Shown: positions 20,940 to 31,562, numbered from the stretch's first letter. The stretch is 64,000 nt of DNA from Parachaetomium inaequale (GCA_033296685.1 MU854428.1:1-64000); one strand, 5' to 3'. Made by a program: numbers and translations. Notes: generated by a model not told the origin, from the sequence alone.

Positions 20940-23900
20940 TCACCTCTCCACATAAACAGGAATCCCATACACCACAGCAGCCGCAGCCGTCACAAACCGG
21001 AACCGACACCTCCCCTTGGCCCTCGCAACAGCCTCAACAAGACTCGCATCCCCATACCCCCCCTTCTCCTCCCCCTCCCCACTTCCACCCTTCCTCCCCC
21101 CCTTCCCCTTTTTCTCTTCTTTGTCAAACGTCCCCCTCGGCAGCAACCCCCACTCCTCCACCACCCCCCCAGCAAACCGATCCACATCCCGATCCGTCAC
21201 GTCCCACAGCGTGCCGACAACAGCAGGACACCCAGCCATCATGTAATTCCACACGGGTCCCGCAGGCTCAAACTCGCCCTGCTCCGCCAGCGCGGCCGAG
21301 CTGCACCCCATCAGCAGCACGGTCGCGCGGCACCGGTCCAGGCGGCGGATCGTGCGCCCGCGTATGTATTGCGCGCCCGAGCCGTGGCCGAAGTAGAGTA
21401 AGATTTGGGAGGCGGTCAGGGCGGTGGAGAATTCGGATTCTGTCGGGGGCCGGGCCGTGATGGCTTTCCAGGTTTGGGAGGGGAGGTGTGTGGCTAGGGG
21501 CTGGGAGAAGGTGGATTGGGTGGAGGTTAGGTCGGCGGAAGGGTTGAGGATGTAGGTGCCGCCCGCGGGGAGCGGGGCGTGGTGGCCTTCTGTGGTGGTG
21601 GTGGTGTTTTCGGGTTGGCGGCGGTCGAGGATGAGGCGGCGGAGGCAGGCCAGCGAGGGCATGCGCGAGACGGCGAGGCCCTGCATGCACGGGAGGGACT
21701 CCCAGGGGAAGACGTGCAGGGCCTTGTCGAGGAGGAGGATGGTGTGCATGTTGGCCGGGGCGTCGTCTGCCGCGTGCGCGGCCGAGTGGTAGGCGTTGAG
21801 GGCGTCGGTTGTCTCGACGACCATCGAGTCGAAGTCGATCTCGTCGTAGGCGTTGCGCTCGCCGTGGAACTGCAGGATGTCGACGACAAAGTAGAGGAGG
21901 TCGGTGAGCTCGTCCTCAAAGTCGCAGTTTGGCTGCGTGGCATCCCCCAGGCCGATGAACAGTTCCAGGACGTTCATGTCCAGCGTCGCTTTCGGCCCCT
22001 GCGCCGCCTTGGTCTTCTTCCCGCGCACCTGCCGCCGTGAAGGGAGGTGCTTGTCCAAGATGGTCAAGAAATCCTTCTGGAACCCCGCCAGCAGCTCCGG
22101 GCGGCGGACGTGCTGCGAGAAGATGCCTCTGAACCCGCCGAGCCAGATCTGCTCAATGTTCTCCAGCAGCTCCTTCAGCCGCTCGTCCAGCGCCTCCCGC
22201 TCGGCCCACCACGCGCCCTTGGCACCCTTGGCCGTCATATCCCGGGAATCGTGGCACGTCTTGTTGATCAGCTTGATAATATCCAGCAGCTCGGAGCGGC
22301 CCTGCTGGAAGTCAAAGACGTCGCTGTCGGCGTCGCGGGAACTCGCCCGCTCGAGGGGCAGGCGAATGACAAAGGGACTCTGGCCGGCCTGCAGCTTGGT
22401 GATGCAGAGGTCGTGGTTGCCGTCGCTGAGGGAAATGGAGATGACGTTCCAGGACTTGGGGACAATGTCAATGTAGTCCCGCTGGATCTTGTGCAGGTCC
22501 AGAGTAAACCCCAAACTCGACCGTCTGGTGCTCGCGGATTGAAGCGTTGGTGGCCATTGCAGCCCGTCATTCTTGCTGGCGTTCTTTTCCTGAATCAGCG
22601 CCTTCCGTTCCCGGCGCCAGGTGAGGTTCCGCGCGAGCTCAACCGAGTATGATGTCTGAGCGGAGTGGATGGCCGCCTTGGCCTTGGCCGACGTGGCCGT
22701 GAGGAACAGGCCAACGTTCTGGAGCATGCCCGAGATTCGGTGGATCAGACTGGCGTCGCCGCTCAGGGCTGCCACCGAGTGCGCTTCGAGCAGGTAATCG
22801 TGGGCCTCGCGCAAATTGTCCACGTACAGGCCCGGATTTGCCTCCTTAATTGCCTGTCCTTGGCTGACAGCGGCGACTCGTGACTTCTTGGGAGACGAAG
22901 CCTTTGGCCGAGCCGGCGAGGCCTTCTCGGAACCCGAGAGGGCCGGGAAAGAGATGGTCGAGTCCTGGATAACTGAAAACACGGGGTCCTGAGCCATCTG
23001 CTCCATGCTCATGCCCAAGAGACACGACGCCATGGCGACTTGCCTCGCGGGCAGAAGCCCAGACGCCTTCGATGCAGTCGTGGCTTCGGCGAGGGTCGCC
23101 TGAGCTGCTGCCCAATCCTTTTTCCGCAGCATAGACACAGCTTTTTGAACGAGGATTGACGCGCGCAGCTTGGCTAGCTGAGCGTCCTCCTCAACTGCAA
23201 CCGGCGTAGGGGCGGCGGCTGCCACTTTTGCTTTGGCCGTGGCTTTGGTCGTTTTTCTCACCGGCGCCTTCGCCGCAGCAGTCCTGCGGCCACCCCTCGC
23301 GGGCTTCTGCGCAATGCTGAGCTTCGCCATCTTAGTTTCGATGACCGCGGTATCAACCGGCTGCTCCACGACCGGGACCACTGCCAGATCCTGCGCGATC
23401 GCCTCGGCCTTGGCCAACAGAAGCTGTGCCCCTTCAAAATTGTTCTGGGAGAGGTACATGGAGCTGATCTGACAGGCTAGCGTTGCCGAGGAATACGAGC
23501 GGTTGTCATCAGGAAGCAGGACTGCCGCCTCCTGGAGCATCTCAAGCGACTTCGCGGCGTTGGCGGCTCTCCAAGAAACCGACCCGATCCAGGCAGCGCA
23601 CTCTGCGTTGTAGAACTCGGAATCCACCGTTTTGGCCATCTTCAGTGCCTGCTCTGCGTAGTACATGGTCTCTTGAAACATGCCTAGGTGAGCGTACATC
23701 GAGGAGAGCCGGAATACGTTGCGGTAGAGGCAGTGGAACAACCGCCAGAACTCGGGCCCCGGGCTCTGCTGATGGGCCTCCCCTTCGAGGGTCATCGCGG
23801 ACACATCAATGGTCTGGTCGTCCGCATGGCTCTGCTCTGTCAGGGCCTTGGGCGCAAGCCGGGACTCCAACTTGGCCCAGTCTTGGAAGAGCGTGCGGAC

Positions 23901-26900
23901 GCTGTCGCGGGAGTAGGCCAGGGCATGGTGGGAATCGCCGCGCTCCAGGGCGATGAGGGAGTGCAGGTAGTAAGCGTATGCGACGAGTCGCCTCCTCTCA
24001 GCGCGGCTGTGCTTTTGAGGTGCCGCATCCGCATTGAAGGCGAGTTGCGCCTGAGAAAGGTGATCTTCGGCTTGCCTAAAGTTGCTGAGAGCAAGGAAGT
24101 GCTCGGTGAAGGCAAGGTGGAAATTGGCAAGAACCTCGCTACGCAGTTCGCCTCCGGTGTGTTCCTGCGCCTTCTGAAACACCTGCTCGGCCTTTGACGA
24201 CTGGCCTAGATGGGTGTATTGCAGGGCAAGGCACGAGCTGTGCTGGACCACCTCTGCCGCCTTCGGACCATCGGCCACGTGCGCGATGTCCGCCACCAGC
24301 TCTAGCACGGTTGCGAGCGTGGTGTCCCGGCCCTTCATGCGGAGGAAGTCTGCAACGGACTGCAGATGTTCCAGAAGGCCCGGCACATCGTCAATTGCCC
24401 TCTCCAAGGCCGCCTTGTCCTGGCACGACGTGAGAATCGACCGCCAGGTGGAAATGGACCGCTCGAGTGCCTGGCAGTCGCGGTAGGCATCTACAGCGGC
24501 AGCCAGCGAGGTGTACAGAGCCTTCATGTGCGGTAGAAAGCCGGCCAAACCCGAGTCCTCCCCGAGGTCGCCAGTGCCCTCGAGCTGCGCGGCGTCCTTA
24601 GCGACCGACAGGAGCTCGGGGGCCCTGTCAAGGTTACCGAGTGCTGAGCAAAGCAGAACGAGAAGCACCCTCAGCCTCCGGATGGGGTACCGGGTGGGGA
24701 TATAGGTGCGAAGCAACGCGTCAATTACGGGGTGCTCCAGCGTGACATCGACCTCTTTCGCCCCTTCTCTCAGCAGGATATATCGCAAGCGGTGTTCCAG
24801 AGCGGCAGCCCGTTCGGCGTCCTCAAGGTCCACAGTCCAGTCGACCCAAACCTGCTCCATTTTCGAGATTGCCAAAAGTGCTCGCGAAAGGCCCTCGGCC
24901 TTCTCGTCCCGGGCCCAGACCACGGTGGGTGATTCGGTCGCGAGGGTCTTAGCAACGGACGCCAGAACACCGTCATCGAGCAGGCTCGTCCGAATTGCTT
25001 GAAGCGCGCCGAGGGCCTCCTCTCCCCTGCCCAGAGCCCTGCAGAGTTCCACCATGCGCTCCAGCTTCAGGGTGAGCTGGGCCTTCTCCTTCTCGCCGCT
25101 CGTGCGATGCTTGACGCACTCGACAGAGCGCCGAAGGGCTCGCAAAGGAGCGGCGTCTTTCGTATCGGCAGATTGCTGCCGTAGGCAGCTGTACTGGAGG
25201 TAGTAGAAATGCGAAATCTTCACGTAATAGGATGTCGAGGCATCAGCGGGAGCTGTGTTGCCCGTGTACTCCAAAAGGGTGTTGCAATCACTCAGGATGG
25301 AGTCCATGAGATCCCAAGCGAGGCGTGACTGATCCAAGCACGTCTTGATGGTCATAAATGCCGAGTCAAGGATATGCTGAAGGTACTGCATCATAAGCTG
25401 TCGCCGTTGCTCGTATCGGAGGTAATCCTTGGTGCTGCCCTTCGGTCCCGGGGGCTTCCCGAGCCACCGGAGGCAGAAGCGCGGGCATTGGAGAATGAAC
25501 GTCTCCAGAAGCTCCTTGGTTTCCGGCGAGGGTTGGAAGACGTTATCCCCGCCCCTGGCGAGGTTAAGTAAGAAATGCATGGCCGCTTTTCGGACAGCGC
25601 AGATGTTGGTCAAGAGCTCGTCGAGTTCGGCAGTGTCTCCCCGCAAGGGGCCCTGGATTCCGGCAACGACTTCTTTGAGGAGCTGGTCGTCGGAGAGGTA
25701 TTTCGCGGGCTGTTTGAGGTGAAGAGAGAGCAGCTGAGCGGCGATTGCGCAGGTCTTCGCGATCGATTCGGCTTTCTGATCCATCGTGTCTCGGAGCTTG
25801 GTTGCCCACATCACGGCGTCCGGCATTTGTTGGGCGTCGCGTGCAAGGGTCACCAGGGTCTGACATATTCCAGCAAATGGGAGCTTGGATCCTTTTGAGG
25901 GATGGAAGCCGTGGCCTTGGAGCTGCTGATAGATGCGATTGAAGATTTCCGAGCAGACGGTATAGCTGGATTTCGAGCTCTCTGAGGTCCGTCTGATGTA
26001 GGCGCTGAGACACCTCGACAGTGGAACCATGATATCCTTCTCGGCGTCTCCTTTGTGCTTCGCCAGCTTCCACCAATGCAGCCGGGCCTCCAGGGCCAGT
26101 GCTTGCAATTCGAGGGCGGATGCTGGTGAGATGCTGAGTCGTGACTCCTGTCCCAAGCTGTCGTCTTTGGTGGACACGCTAGGGGTGAGCGAGAGCAGGC
26201 ATTGGGCGACCGTCTCCATTTGTCGGGCAATTTTCCCAGCATCTGCTCCATCCTCTCGTGCTGCCGTGAGGAGCAAGTTGACCGGCGAAGAGGCTTGGTC
26301 CTGTCGAAGGTAGGGCAGCGCTGCCTCAATGGCCGACGTCTTCTTTGCCATTGCCAAAACGCGCAAAACCTGGATCTGAGTGGCGATCACCAACAAAAGC
26401 CGCGGTCCCGACGCCTTGACCGTGCCAAAGTCGAGGAGCTCCGAGAAGAGCTGGGCGGCGTTCTTGGGTTCAGCACTGGCTGTTTTTGTTTTCTTGGCCT
26501 CGGAACCCGAAGGAGCGTCGAGTCTCCTTTTGAGTATCCGCAGCTCCTTGATGGCCTGCTCTTGGAGATTCAGGCCAATCAATCTCCCGACCAAGGCCGA
26601 CATGCCAGACTCGAGTTGCAGGTCTGGAAGAGTGATCTTGCCGGATGCGGGCAACTGACGTAGCGCAGCCAGCGCCACGCGGGCACACTCTACGGTGGAG
26701 AGGAGGTTTGTTGTGTTCGATGACCTCGAGGGGGAGCGAGCGTGCCTTGTAGCGACGGGCGAGGTCGACTGCCTGTTAAGCGAACGGGGCTGCAGGGGCG
26801 TCATGGGCGCCGAGCTTGACCGCCGAAGCGCGTTTTTGGCTGCCGTCTTGACCAGGCCATCCTCGGGGGCGGGGCGCGGGGCGGCGGCCGGGGCGGGCTT

Positions 26901-27221
26901 CGCGGCCTCTCCGAGAGCCTTGAGGGTGGCATTGACGACGTGTGTTGCGAGCGCCGCCTTCTCTCGTATTGACAGGCCGTTCTCAGCGGGAGTAGCGGCG
27001 GGTTTGGCGCGTCGTGACGGTGCTCTCGCGACCGTGTTTGTTCTCGATCGGGTCGGGTTCGCAGCCTTCGCGGCAGGGCAGGGGTTGGTCTCGTCGACGG
27101 CCGGTGTCTCGTCCTTGGGCAGCAGCAAGCTCTTGAGCAAGGCCGAGGTCGCGGGGGTGCAGGTCGCGACGGACGAGACGGCGCTGCGCACGGCGTCAGC
27201 GTGGGCGAGTGGTGTATCCAT
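20940..27221 (-). CDS. Separase, caspase-like protease that cleaves cohesin
   Basis: Intronless minus-strand gene for 2093 residues, close to the size of Aspergillus BimB and other fungal separases. The first ~1650 residues are helical repeats (TPR/ARM-like superhelix) with a long basic disordered linker near 1300-1400 (Ala/Lys/Pro-rich). The C-terminal protease domain contains the catalytic dyad: His1946 in YFGHGSGAQY and Cys1973 in LLMGCSSA, followed by GTLWDVTDRD, all diagnostic. Separase cuts the kleisin Scc1/Rad21 at the metaphase-anaphase transition and is held inactive by securin until APC/C acts. A Lys/Gly/Glu-rich insertion (~2033-2057) separates the active-site region from the last helix. 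The 416-bp upstream region is shared with the divergent gene at 27638. Confidence 0.96.
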   Translation of the reverse strand: MDTPLAHADAVRSAVSSVATCTPATSALLKSLLLPKDETPAVDETNPCPAAKAANPTRSRTNTVARAPSRRAKPAATPAENGLSIREKAALATHVVNATLKALGEAAKPAPAAAPRPAPEDGLVKTAAKNALRRSSSAPMTPLQPRSLNRQSTSPVATRHARSPSRSSNTTNLLSTVECARVALAALRQLPASGKITLPDLQLESGMSALVGRLIGLNLQEQAIKELRILKRRLDAPSGSEAKKTKTASAEPKNAAQLFSELLDFGTVKASGPRLLLVIATQIQVLRVLAMAKKTSAIEAALPYLRQDQASSPVNLLLTAAREDGADAGKIARQMETVAQCLLSLTPSVSTKDDSLGQESRLSISPASALELQALALEARLHWWKLAKHKGDAEKDIMVPLSRCLSAYIRRTSESSKSSYTVCSEIFNRIYQQLQGHGFHPSKGSKLPFAGICQTLVTLARDAQQMPDAVMWATKLRDTMDQKAESIAKTCAIAAQLLSLHLKQPAKYLSDDQLLKEVVAGIQGPLRGDTAELDELLTNICAVRKAAMHFLLNLARGGDNVFQPSPETKELLETFILQCPRFCLRWLGKPPGPKGSTKDYLRYEQRRQLMMQYLQHILDSAFMTIKTCLDQSRLAWDLMDSILSDCNTLLEYTGNTAPADASTSYYVKISHFYYLQYSCLRQQSADTKDAAPLRALRRSVECVKHRTSGEKEKAQLTLKLERMVELCRALGRGEEALGALQAIRTSLLDDGVLASVAKTLATESPTVVWARDEKAEGLSRALLAISKMEQVWVDWTVDLEDAERAAALEHRLRYILLREGAKEVDVTLEHPVIDALLRTYIPTRYPIRRLRVLLVLLCSALGNLDRAPELLSVAKDAAQLEGTGDLGEDSGLAGFLPHMKALYTSLAAAVDAYRDCQALERSISTWRSILTSCQDKAALERAIDDVPGLLEHLQSVADFLRMKGRDTTLATVLELVADIAHVADGPKAAEVVQHSSCLALQYTHLGQSSKAEQVFQKAQEHTGGELRSEVLANFHLAFTEHFLALSNFRQAEDHLSQAQLAFNADAAPQKHSRAERRRLVAYAYYLHSLIALERGDSHHALAYSRDSVRTLFQDWAKLESRLAPKALTEQSHADDQTIDVSAMTLEGEAHQQSPGPEFWRLFHCLYRNVFRLSSMYAHLGMFQETMYYAEQALKMAKTVDSEFYNAECAAWIGSVSWRAANAAKSLEMLQEAAVLLPDDNRSYSSATLACQISSMYLSQNNFEGAQLLLAKAEAIAQDLAVVPVVEQPVDTAVIETKMAKLSIAQKPARGGRRTAAAKAPVRKTTKATAKAKVAAAAPTPVAVEEDAQLAKLRASILVQKAVSMLRKKDWAAAQATLAEATTASKASGLLPARQVAMASCLLGMSMEQMAQDPVFSVIQDSTISFPALSGSEKASPARPKASSPKKSRVAAVSQGQAIKEANPGLYVDNLREAHDYLLEAHSVAALSGDASLIHRISGMLQNVGLFLTATSAKAKAAIHSAQTSYSVELARNLTWRRERKALIQEKNASKNDGLQWPPTLQSASTRRSSLGFTLDLHKIQRDYIDIVPKSWNVISISLSDGNHDLCITKLQAGQSPFVIRLPLERASSRDADSDVFDFQQGRSELLDIIKLINKTCHDSRDMTAKGAKGAWWAEREALDERLKELLENIEQIWLGGFRGIFSQHVRRPELLAGFQKDFLTILDKHLPSRRQVRGKKTKAAQGPKATLDMNVLELFIGLGDATQPNCDFEDELTDLLYFVVDILQFHGERNAYDEIDFDSMVVETTDALNAYHSAAHAADDAPANMHTILLLDKALHVFPWESLPCMQGLAVSRMPSLACLRRLILDRRQPENTTTTTEGHHAPLPAGGTYILNPSADLTSTQSTFSQPLATHLPSQTWKAITARPPTESEFSTALTASQILLYFGHGSGAQYIRGRTIRRLDRCRATVLLMGCSSAALAEQGEFEPAGPVWNYMMAGCPAVVGTLWDVTDRDVDRFAGGVVEEWGLLPRGTFDKEEKKGKGGRKGGSGEGEEKGGYGDASLVEAVARAKGRCRFRFVTAAAAVVYGIPVYVER

Positions 27222-27637
27222 GAAGAAGGCGTGTAACGGGCTGATTCCTAATCATATCATCGCCGTGCCGAGGACATTATCCAAAAGAGAGCAAGACCCA
27301 GGCGCGGGAGGAGAAGCGGAAAGCAATGATGGAGTCGGAGTTCGATGCTGGGATCTCGAATTGCGGCCCGTTTCGCGAGGTGCAAGACACACGGCAGGCA
27401 GCTCCAACAAACAGGGGTTAGCTGATGCCCGAATGCGGGTTTGACCCACGCAGAAAAGCTGTCCGGGTTGGCAGGGCAACAACGACCTCCAATTGCCCCC
27501 ACTTTCCTTGCCTGCGGCAGCCTGCAGGCCCGCAGCCTTCCCGCTGCATCCCGTCTTCGATCCGCAAAGTTTCAGTGGGTCCCCGCATTTTCCAACTCCA
27601 ACCGCAGCAACTTCAAGTCAACAACAATCAGGCCAAC
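27222..27637. promoter_or_regulatory. Bidirectional promoter region, separase / mitochondrial protein
   Basis: 416 bp between two divergent start codons. No MCB (ACGCGT) site was seen, nor a clear TATA box. The part next to the right-hand gene is rich in CAACTCCAACC-like words typical of fungal 5' leaders. Coupled expression of the two genes is only an inference from layout. Confidence 0.4.
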
Positions 27638-28279
27638 ATGCACCGAGTTGCCCTCCAACGCGCGCTTCTAGCGCCGACATTACGACAGCCGCGTATGTTC
27701 GAAAAGCCCCTGGCATTGGCCCTCGGTGTCCGCAGCATCAGCTCCGTCTCCGACACGTCCTTCTGGAAGTCTCTCGTGCCGAAGCCCTTGCGATCGCGGT
27801 CACGGACCGGGCTGAAGAACAAACCCAAGGTACACAAGGGGTGGAATCCTGCGACCTTCTTCATCTTCATCTTCTTGTTGATTGGATCCATGTCCATCCA
27901 GATGATCGCCCTCCGCAAAGACTTTGCGACCTTCATGCGCCAGTCCGACGTCCGGATAGGACTACTCCGCGAGGTGGTGGAAAAGCTACAGCGGGGCGAG
28001 GAGGTTGACGTGGAGAAGGCGCTGGGCACCGGCGACGCAGAGAAGGAGCTGGAGTGGGCAAAAGGTCCGCAGTCCCTGGAAGCTGTGGCGTTGGAGGGGA
28101 AAGTGCTGACGGATGCCGCAGTTCTGCGAGAAATTGAGCGCGAAGAGCCGGCAAAGAGCCAACGCAAGAAGCAGCCCGAGCCAACGCCAACACCGAGCTC
28201 CGAGGCCGAGGCCGTCCCTTCGCCAGGGGAGACGCGGGTACCGATGCAAAGCACCCTCGCCAGCAAGGGCTTCTTTTGA
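27638..28279 (+). CDS. Small mitochondrial inner-membrane protein (DUF5321-like)
   Basis: 213 residues, no intron. The N terminus is a typical mitochondrial presequence (MHRVALQRALLAPTLRQPR…, Arg/Leu/Ala-rich, no acidic residues). One transmembrane helix follows at ~residues 77-95 (NPATFFIFIFLLIGSMSIQM), then an amphipathic coiled-coil-like region (RQSDVRIGLLREVVEKLQRGEEVDVEKALGTGD) and a low-complexity Glu/Pro tail. The NPATFFI-to-RGE core is strongly conserved in filamentous fungi and I recall it as DUF5321; function unknown. The ATG at 27638 is the first that starts the presequence. The gene ends 33 bp from the convergent sirtuin stop codon. Confidence 0.75.
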   Translation: MHRVALQRALLAPTLRQPRMFEKPLALALGVRSISSVSDTSFWKSLVPKPLRSRSRTGLKNKPKVHKGWNPATFFIFIFLLIGSMSIQMIALRKDFATFMRQSDVRIGLLREVVEKLQRGEEVDVEKALGTGDAEKELEWAKGPQSLEAVALEGKVLTDAAVLREIEREEPAKSQRKKQPEPTPTPSSEAEAVPSPGETRVPMQSTLASKGFF

Positions 28280-28312
28280 GGCGGGGACACTACGACTACC
28301 ATCATGTGTGAT

Positions 28313-29515
28313 CTATTGTAGCATGTTCTTGAACACGGAAGCCTCGTTTTCCTGAAGCGGCGCTGCATCGGGTGAAGCACCGGCGCCCCGAAACACAGTC
28401 TGCCGCATCTCCTGGATAAGAGCTGGCAGCAAGCTGTCGGTGGACATCTCCAGTCTAACTCCCTGGCCGCCCCTTTGGGCGGGGTCCAAACCTGCAAAAA
28501 AGAGGTCCTCGCCCCTGACGCCACCGATATTTACAATACCAATCGGCATCCCCCTGTCTTTGGCGCGCTTTGCCAGCCTCCACGCCGAGTACGTTGCCAT
28601 CGACGTGGCGAGGACCAACAGCCTCCCTGCTCCGTCAATCGCCTCTTCAGCCGCCTGCTTCACGCTGTTCCCAATGCTCTCCCCGAACATGACAACCGCC
28701 GGCTTCAGAATGCCAGCATTGCTCGTCGGGCTCCACGCGCCGTCATTATCAACCTCAACCGTCCCCCGCGTCCCATCCGCCAGCAGCGGCGGACTGCTCA
28801 AACACTTGGGGCACGCCGGATACCGAAAGGTCGTATACGGCGCCTCGGGCAACTCTACGTCACCATCCGGATTCATCCGGATCCCCCGCGCGCGCTTCTC
28901 ATGCGGGTCCTCGGTCTCGAGCGCGCCCGTCGCGACGGCCTCCTGCAAGAAGGCGTCCCACCGTGGATTCAGGCGCGCCAGCTCCGCCTGGAACCCGTCC
29001 CGGGGAAACTCGTTCCGGCACGACGTGCACACGGTCGACCGCAGGTAGCCGTGCAGCTCCAGCGTCGGGATGGCGGGGTGCGCGCGCGGGTGGAACGAGT
29101 CGACGTTCTGCGTGATGACGCCCGACAGGAGGCCCAGCTGGCCCAGGTCCCGCACCGCGTAGTGGCCCGCATTGGGCGACGCCTTGCGCAGCGTCGTCCA
29201 GCCAAGGAAGCTGCGGGCCCAGTAGCGCTTGCGGGCCTCGTGGTTGGCGAGGAACTCGTGGTAGTAGATGGGGCGGTAAGTCTTGTTGACGCGGTAGGTG
29301 CCGTTGGCGCCGCGGTAGTCGGCCAGGCCGCTGGCTACGGAGAGGCCCGCCCCGGTGAGGAGGACCGTGGAGGGGGGCAGGTCCCGGGGCGGCGGGGTGT
29401 GGAGGAATTCTTGGAGGGCTGCGACGGCGGCGGGGAGGGAGCGGGCGGTGTGCGGGATGGTGGTGGGCGGGGGGAACAGTTCCGTGTAGGGGATGCGCAT
29501 GAGTGGTTTCTTCAT
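28313..29515 (-). CDS. Sirtuin, NAD-dependent deacylase (class II, SIRT4-like)
   Basis: Single-exon minus-strand gene, 400 residues. The Rossmann NAD-binding motif reads GAGLSVASGLADYRG (~52-66). The catalytic block reads TQNVDSFH followed by ELHG, with the catalytic His in LHG. Two zinc-binding Cys pairs are present (VCTSC and ACPKC) with about 70 residues between them, longer than in many sirtuins. VVMFGE and LATSMATYSAWRL complete the NAD pocket, corresponding to the FGE and (G/A)TS motifs. Class II sirtuins in other organisms are mitochondrial deacylases or ADP-ribosyl transferases. Here the N terminus (MKKPLMRIPYTELFPPP) is only weakly presequence-like, so location is unclear. Confidence 0.92.
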   Translation of the reverse strand: MKKPLMRIPYTELFPPPTTIPHTARSLPAAVAALQEFLHTPPPRDLPPSTVLLTGAGLSVASGLADYRGANGTYRVNKTYRPIYYHEFLANHEARKRYWARSFLGWTTLRKASPNAGHYAVRDLGQLGLLSGVITQNVDSFHPRAHPAIPTLELHGYLRSTVCTSCRNEFPRDGFQAELARLNPRWDAFLQEAVATGALETEDPHEKRARGIRMNPDGDVELPEAPYTTFRYPACPKCLSSPPLLADGTRGTVEVDNDGAWSPTSNAGILKPAVVMFGESIGNSVKQAAEEAIDGAGRLLVLATSMATYSAWRLAKRAKDRGMPIGIVNIGGVRGEDLFFAGLDPAQRGGQGVRLEMSTDSLLPALIQEMRQTVFRGAGASPDAAPLQENEASVFKNMLQ

Positions 29516-29988
29516 CTTGTCGAATTAGAAATTCGAGTCCTGTGTCCCTGGAATTTCATCGAGATTGGAACACGCGGTGGCTGCGTAATCGTCATGGCTC
29601 GGGACGTGGGGCGGCAGACAGTAAGAATCCACTTTGGTTGCAGATGGCCAATGCGCAGACCCTTGCCCGAAACTTCAAACAGTGGATGTCACTTCCATGT
29701 CCCTGGATTCATCCGCCGCGGCAGTGGTGCGATGTCGGGCGGGTGTGCCCACTGCAGAGCGTGCTGAGTTGCCCCTTACAGCCCGCAGCCGCCAGAGACG
29801 CGCGGGCGGCCATCGCGAACCTGAACCGGCAAACCGCACACTCCGACGAAATCGCCAGGATACCAGCACTGCAGATTTACTACCTACAGTCGGCGCTCCC
29901 TGTCGCCGGCATTTCCCCAGCGCCGCCCGACCCCAATTGACCCCCTCCGGCGCCGCCGTCTCTCGTTAACTCGTTAATTCGTTTTTTG
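29516..29988. promoter_or_regulatory. Bidirectional intergenic region, sirtuin / CDF transporter
   Basis: 473 bp between divergent start codons. No repeat or RNA gene is seen. The last 30 bp contain TTAACTCGTTAATTCG, an AT-rich direct repeat of GTTAA(C/T)TCG just before the transporter ATG. Confidence 0.4.
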
Positions 29989-31562
29989 ATGCCTCCGCTT
30001 AATTGCACTGGCAGGCGCTGCGCGGGCCCTGCGCTGGTGCGCCTCCAGCTGCGTGCGACGCCTGCCGCGTCACAGCTCCATCCAAGACGGGCACGGAGCC
30101 TTCAACCTCCATGCACATTTATTGCACGTAGCAGCCATCCCGGCAGGACACATCTCCCACAACCCGCCGCCGTGCGCGTCTTCCAGACCTTCTCCCCCTC
30201 CCGGGCATTCACAAACCGGATGCGCCGCTCGCTGCACCCGGATCCATTGCCGTCTCTTTCTCCAACAAGCACCACAACCACAACCACGCCAATACATTCC
30301 AACACCATCATGGGCAAGCCCCAACAAACACGAGGTCACGCCGGCCACGGCCATGGCCACCACCACCACCACCACCACCACGACAATGTCTACCTGACCT
30401 CAACCAACAAGAACGACGCCGGCGTGCGCATCACCCGCATCGGCCTGTACTCCAACCTGGGCATGGCCATCGCCAAGGGCGCCGGCGGCTACGCCTTCAA
30501 CTCGCAGTCCATGATCGCCGACGCCTGGCACTCGCTGACAGACCTGGCCTCGGACGTGCTGACCCTGGCCACCGTCAGCTGGAGCCTGCGCCCGCCGACG
30601 TCGAGCTTCCCGCAGGGCTTCGGCAAGGTCGAGAGCCTGGGGTCGCTGGGCGTGTCGAGCATGCTGCTGATCGGGGGGCTGTTTATGTGCATGAGCAGCT
30701 GCCAGAGCCTGTACGCGCATTTCTTTCTGGATGCCGAGGCGGCGAGGGCGCTGCTGGAGCACGGGCATGGGCATTCGCATGGGCATCATCACGGGCATGG
30801 ACACGGCCATGGGGGCGCGCCGAGTCTGCATGCCGCGTGGTTGGCTGCCGGGACCGTCGCTGTCAAGGAGTGGTTGTATCATGCCAGTTCGTCCCCCTCC
30901 CTCCCTCCTCCCCTCCCACCACTAACACCCCCTCCCTTTCCACAGCAATGAAAGTAGCCCGCGACCGCAAATCCTCCGTGCTCGCCTCCAACGCCGTCCA
31001 CCACCGCGTCGACTCGCTCACAGGCATCGTCGCGCTCGCTGCCATCCTGGGCGCAAACCTCCTCAAGGACGCCACCTGGCTGGACCCCGTCGGCGGCCTG
31101 TTCATTTCCCTGCTCGTCATCCGCGCGGGGCTGCAAAACACCCTCTCGGCGCTCTACGAGCTGGCCGACCGCTCCATCGACGACGAGGTGCGCGAGTCCA
31201 TCTCCAAGCAGGTCGGCAAGAGCCTGGGGGAGCTGGTCGACGGACGGGGCGGGGAGGTCGAGCTCAGGGATGTGACGGGCGTCAAGTCCGGGCAGAATTA
31301 TCTGGTCGATCTGGAGCTGGGCGTGCCGAGTCTGTGGACGGTCGAGGACGTGCGGGGGGTCGAGGAGGCCGTGCGGACCAGGGTGGGTGGCAAGGTGAGG
31401 GGGGTCAGGCGGGTGCGCGTCCGGTTCGTGCCGAGGACGGCGGCGCCTGTGCCGGTGGACCGGTTTGATGAGTTTATCCCGGGGGATGTCAGTCCGCGGA
31501 GCAGTCCCGAGCCGGAGGAGGAGAATGGGAATGGGAATGGGAAGGGGCGCAAGGCGCAGTAA
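29989..31562 (+). CDS. Mitochondrial cation diffusion facilitator (Mmt1/Mmt2-like)
   Basis: Two exons, 29989-30886 and 30946-31562 (59-bp intron with ACTAAC branch site), giving 504 residues. The N terminus is long, Arg/Ser/Pro-rich and free of acidic residues, as in mitochondrial presequences. Then comes a His run (GHGHGHHHHHHHHDN, ~115-130). The CDF core contains GGYAFNSQSMIADAWHSLTDLASD (TM2, metal-site D/H residues) and, after the intron, SNAVHHRVDSLTG (TM5, H-x3-D), plus LDPVGGLFISLLVI. A second His-rich loop (EHGHGHSHGHHHGHGHGHG) lies between TM4 and TM5. The yeast homologues Mmt1/Mmt2 move iron across the inner mitochondrial membrane; metal choice here is inferred. The C terminus is soluble with the usual CDF fold, ending in a Glu/Asn/Gly-rich tail. 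Confidence 0.92.
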
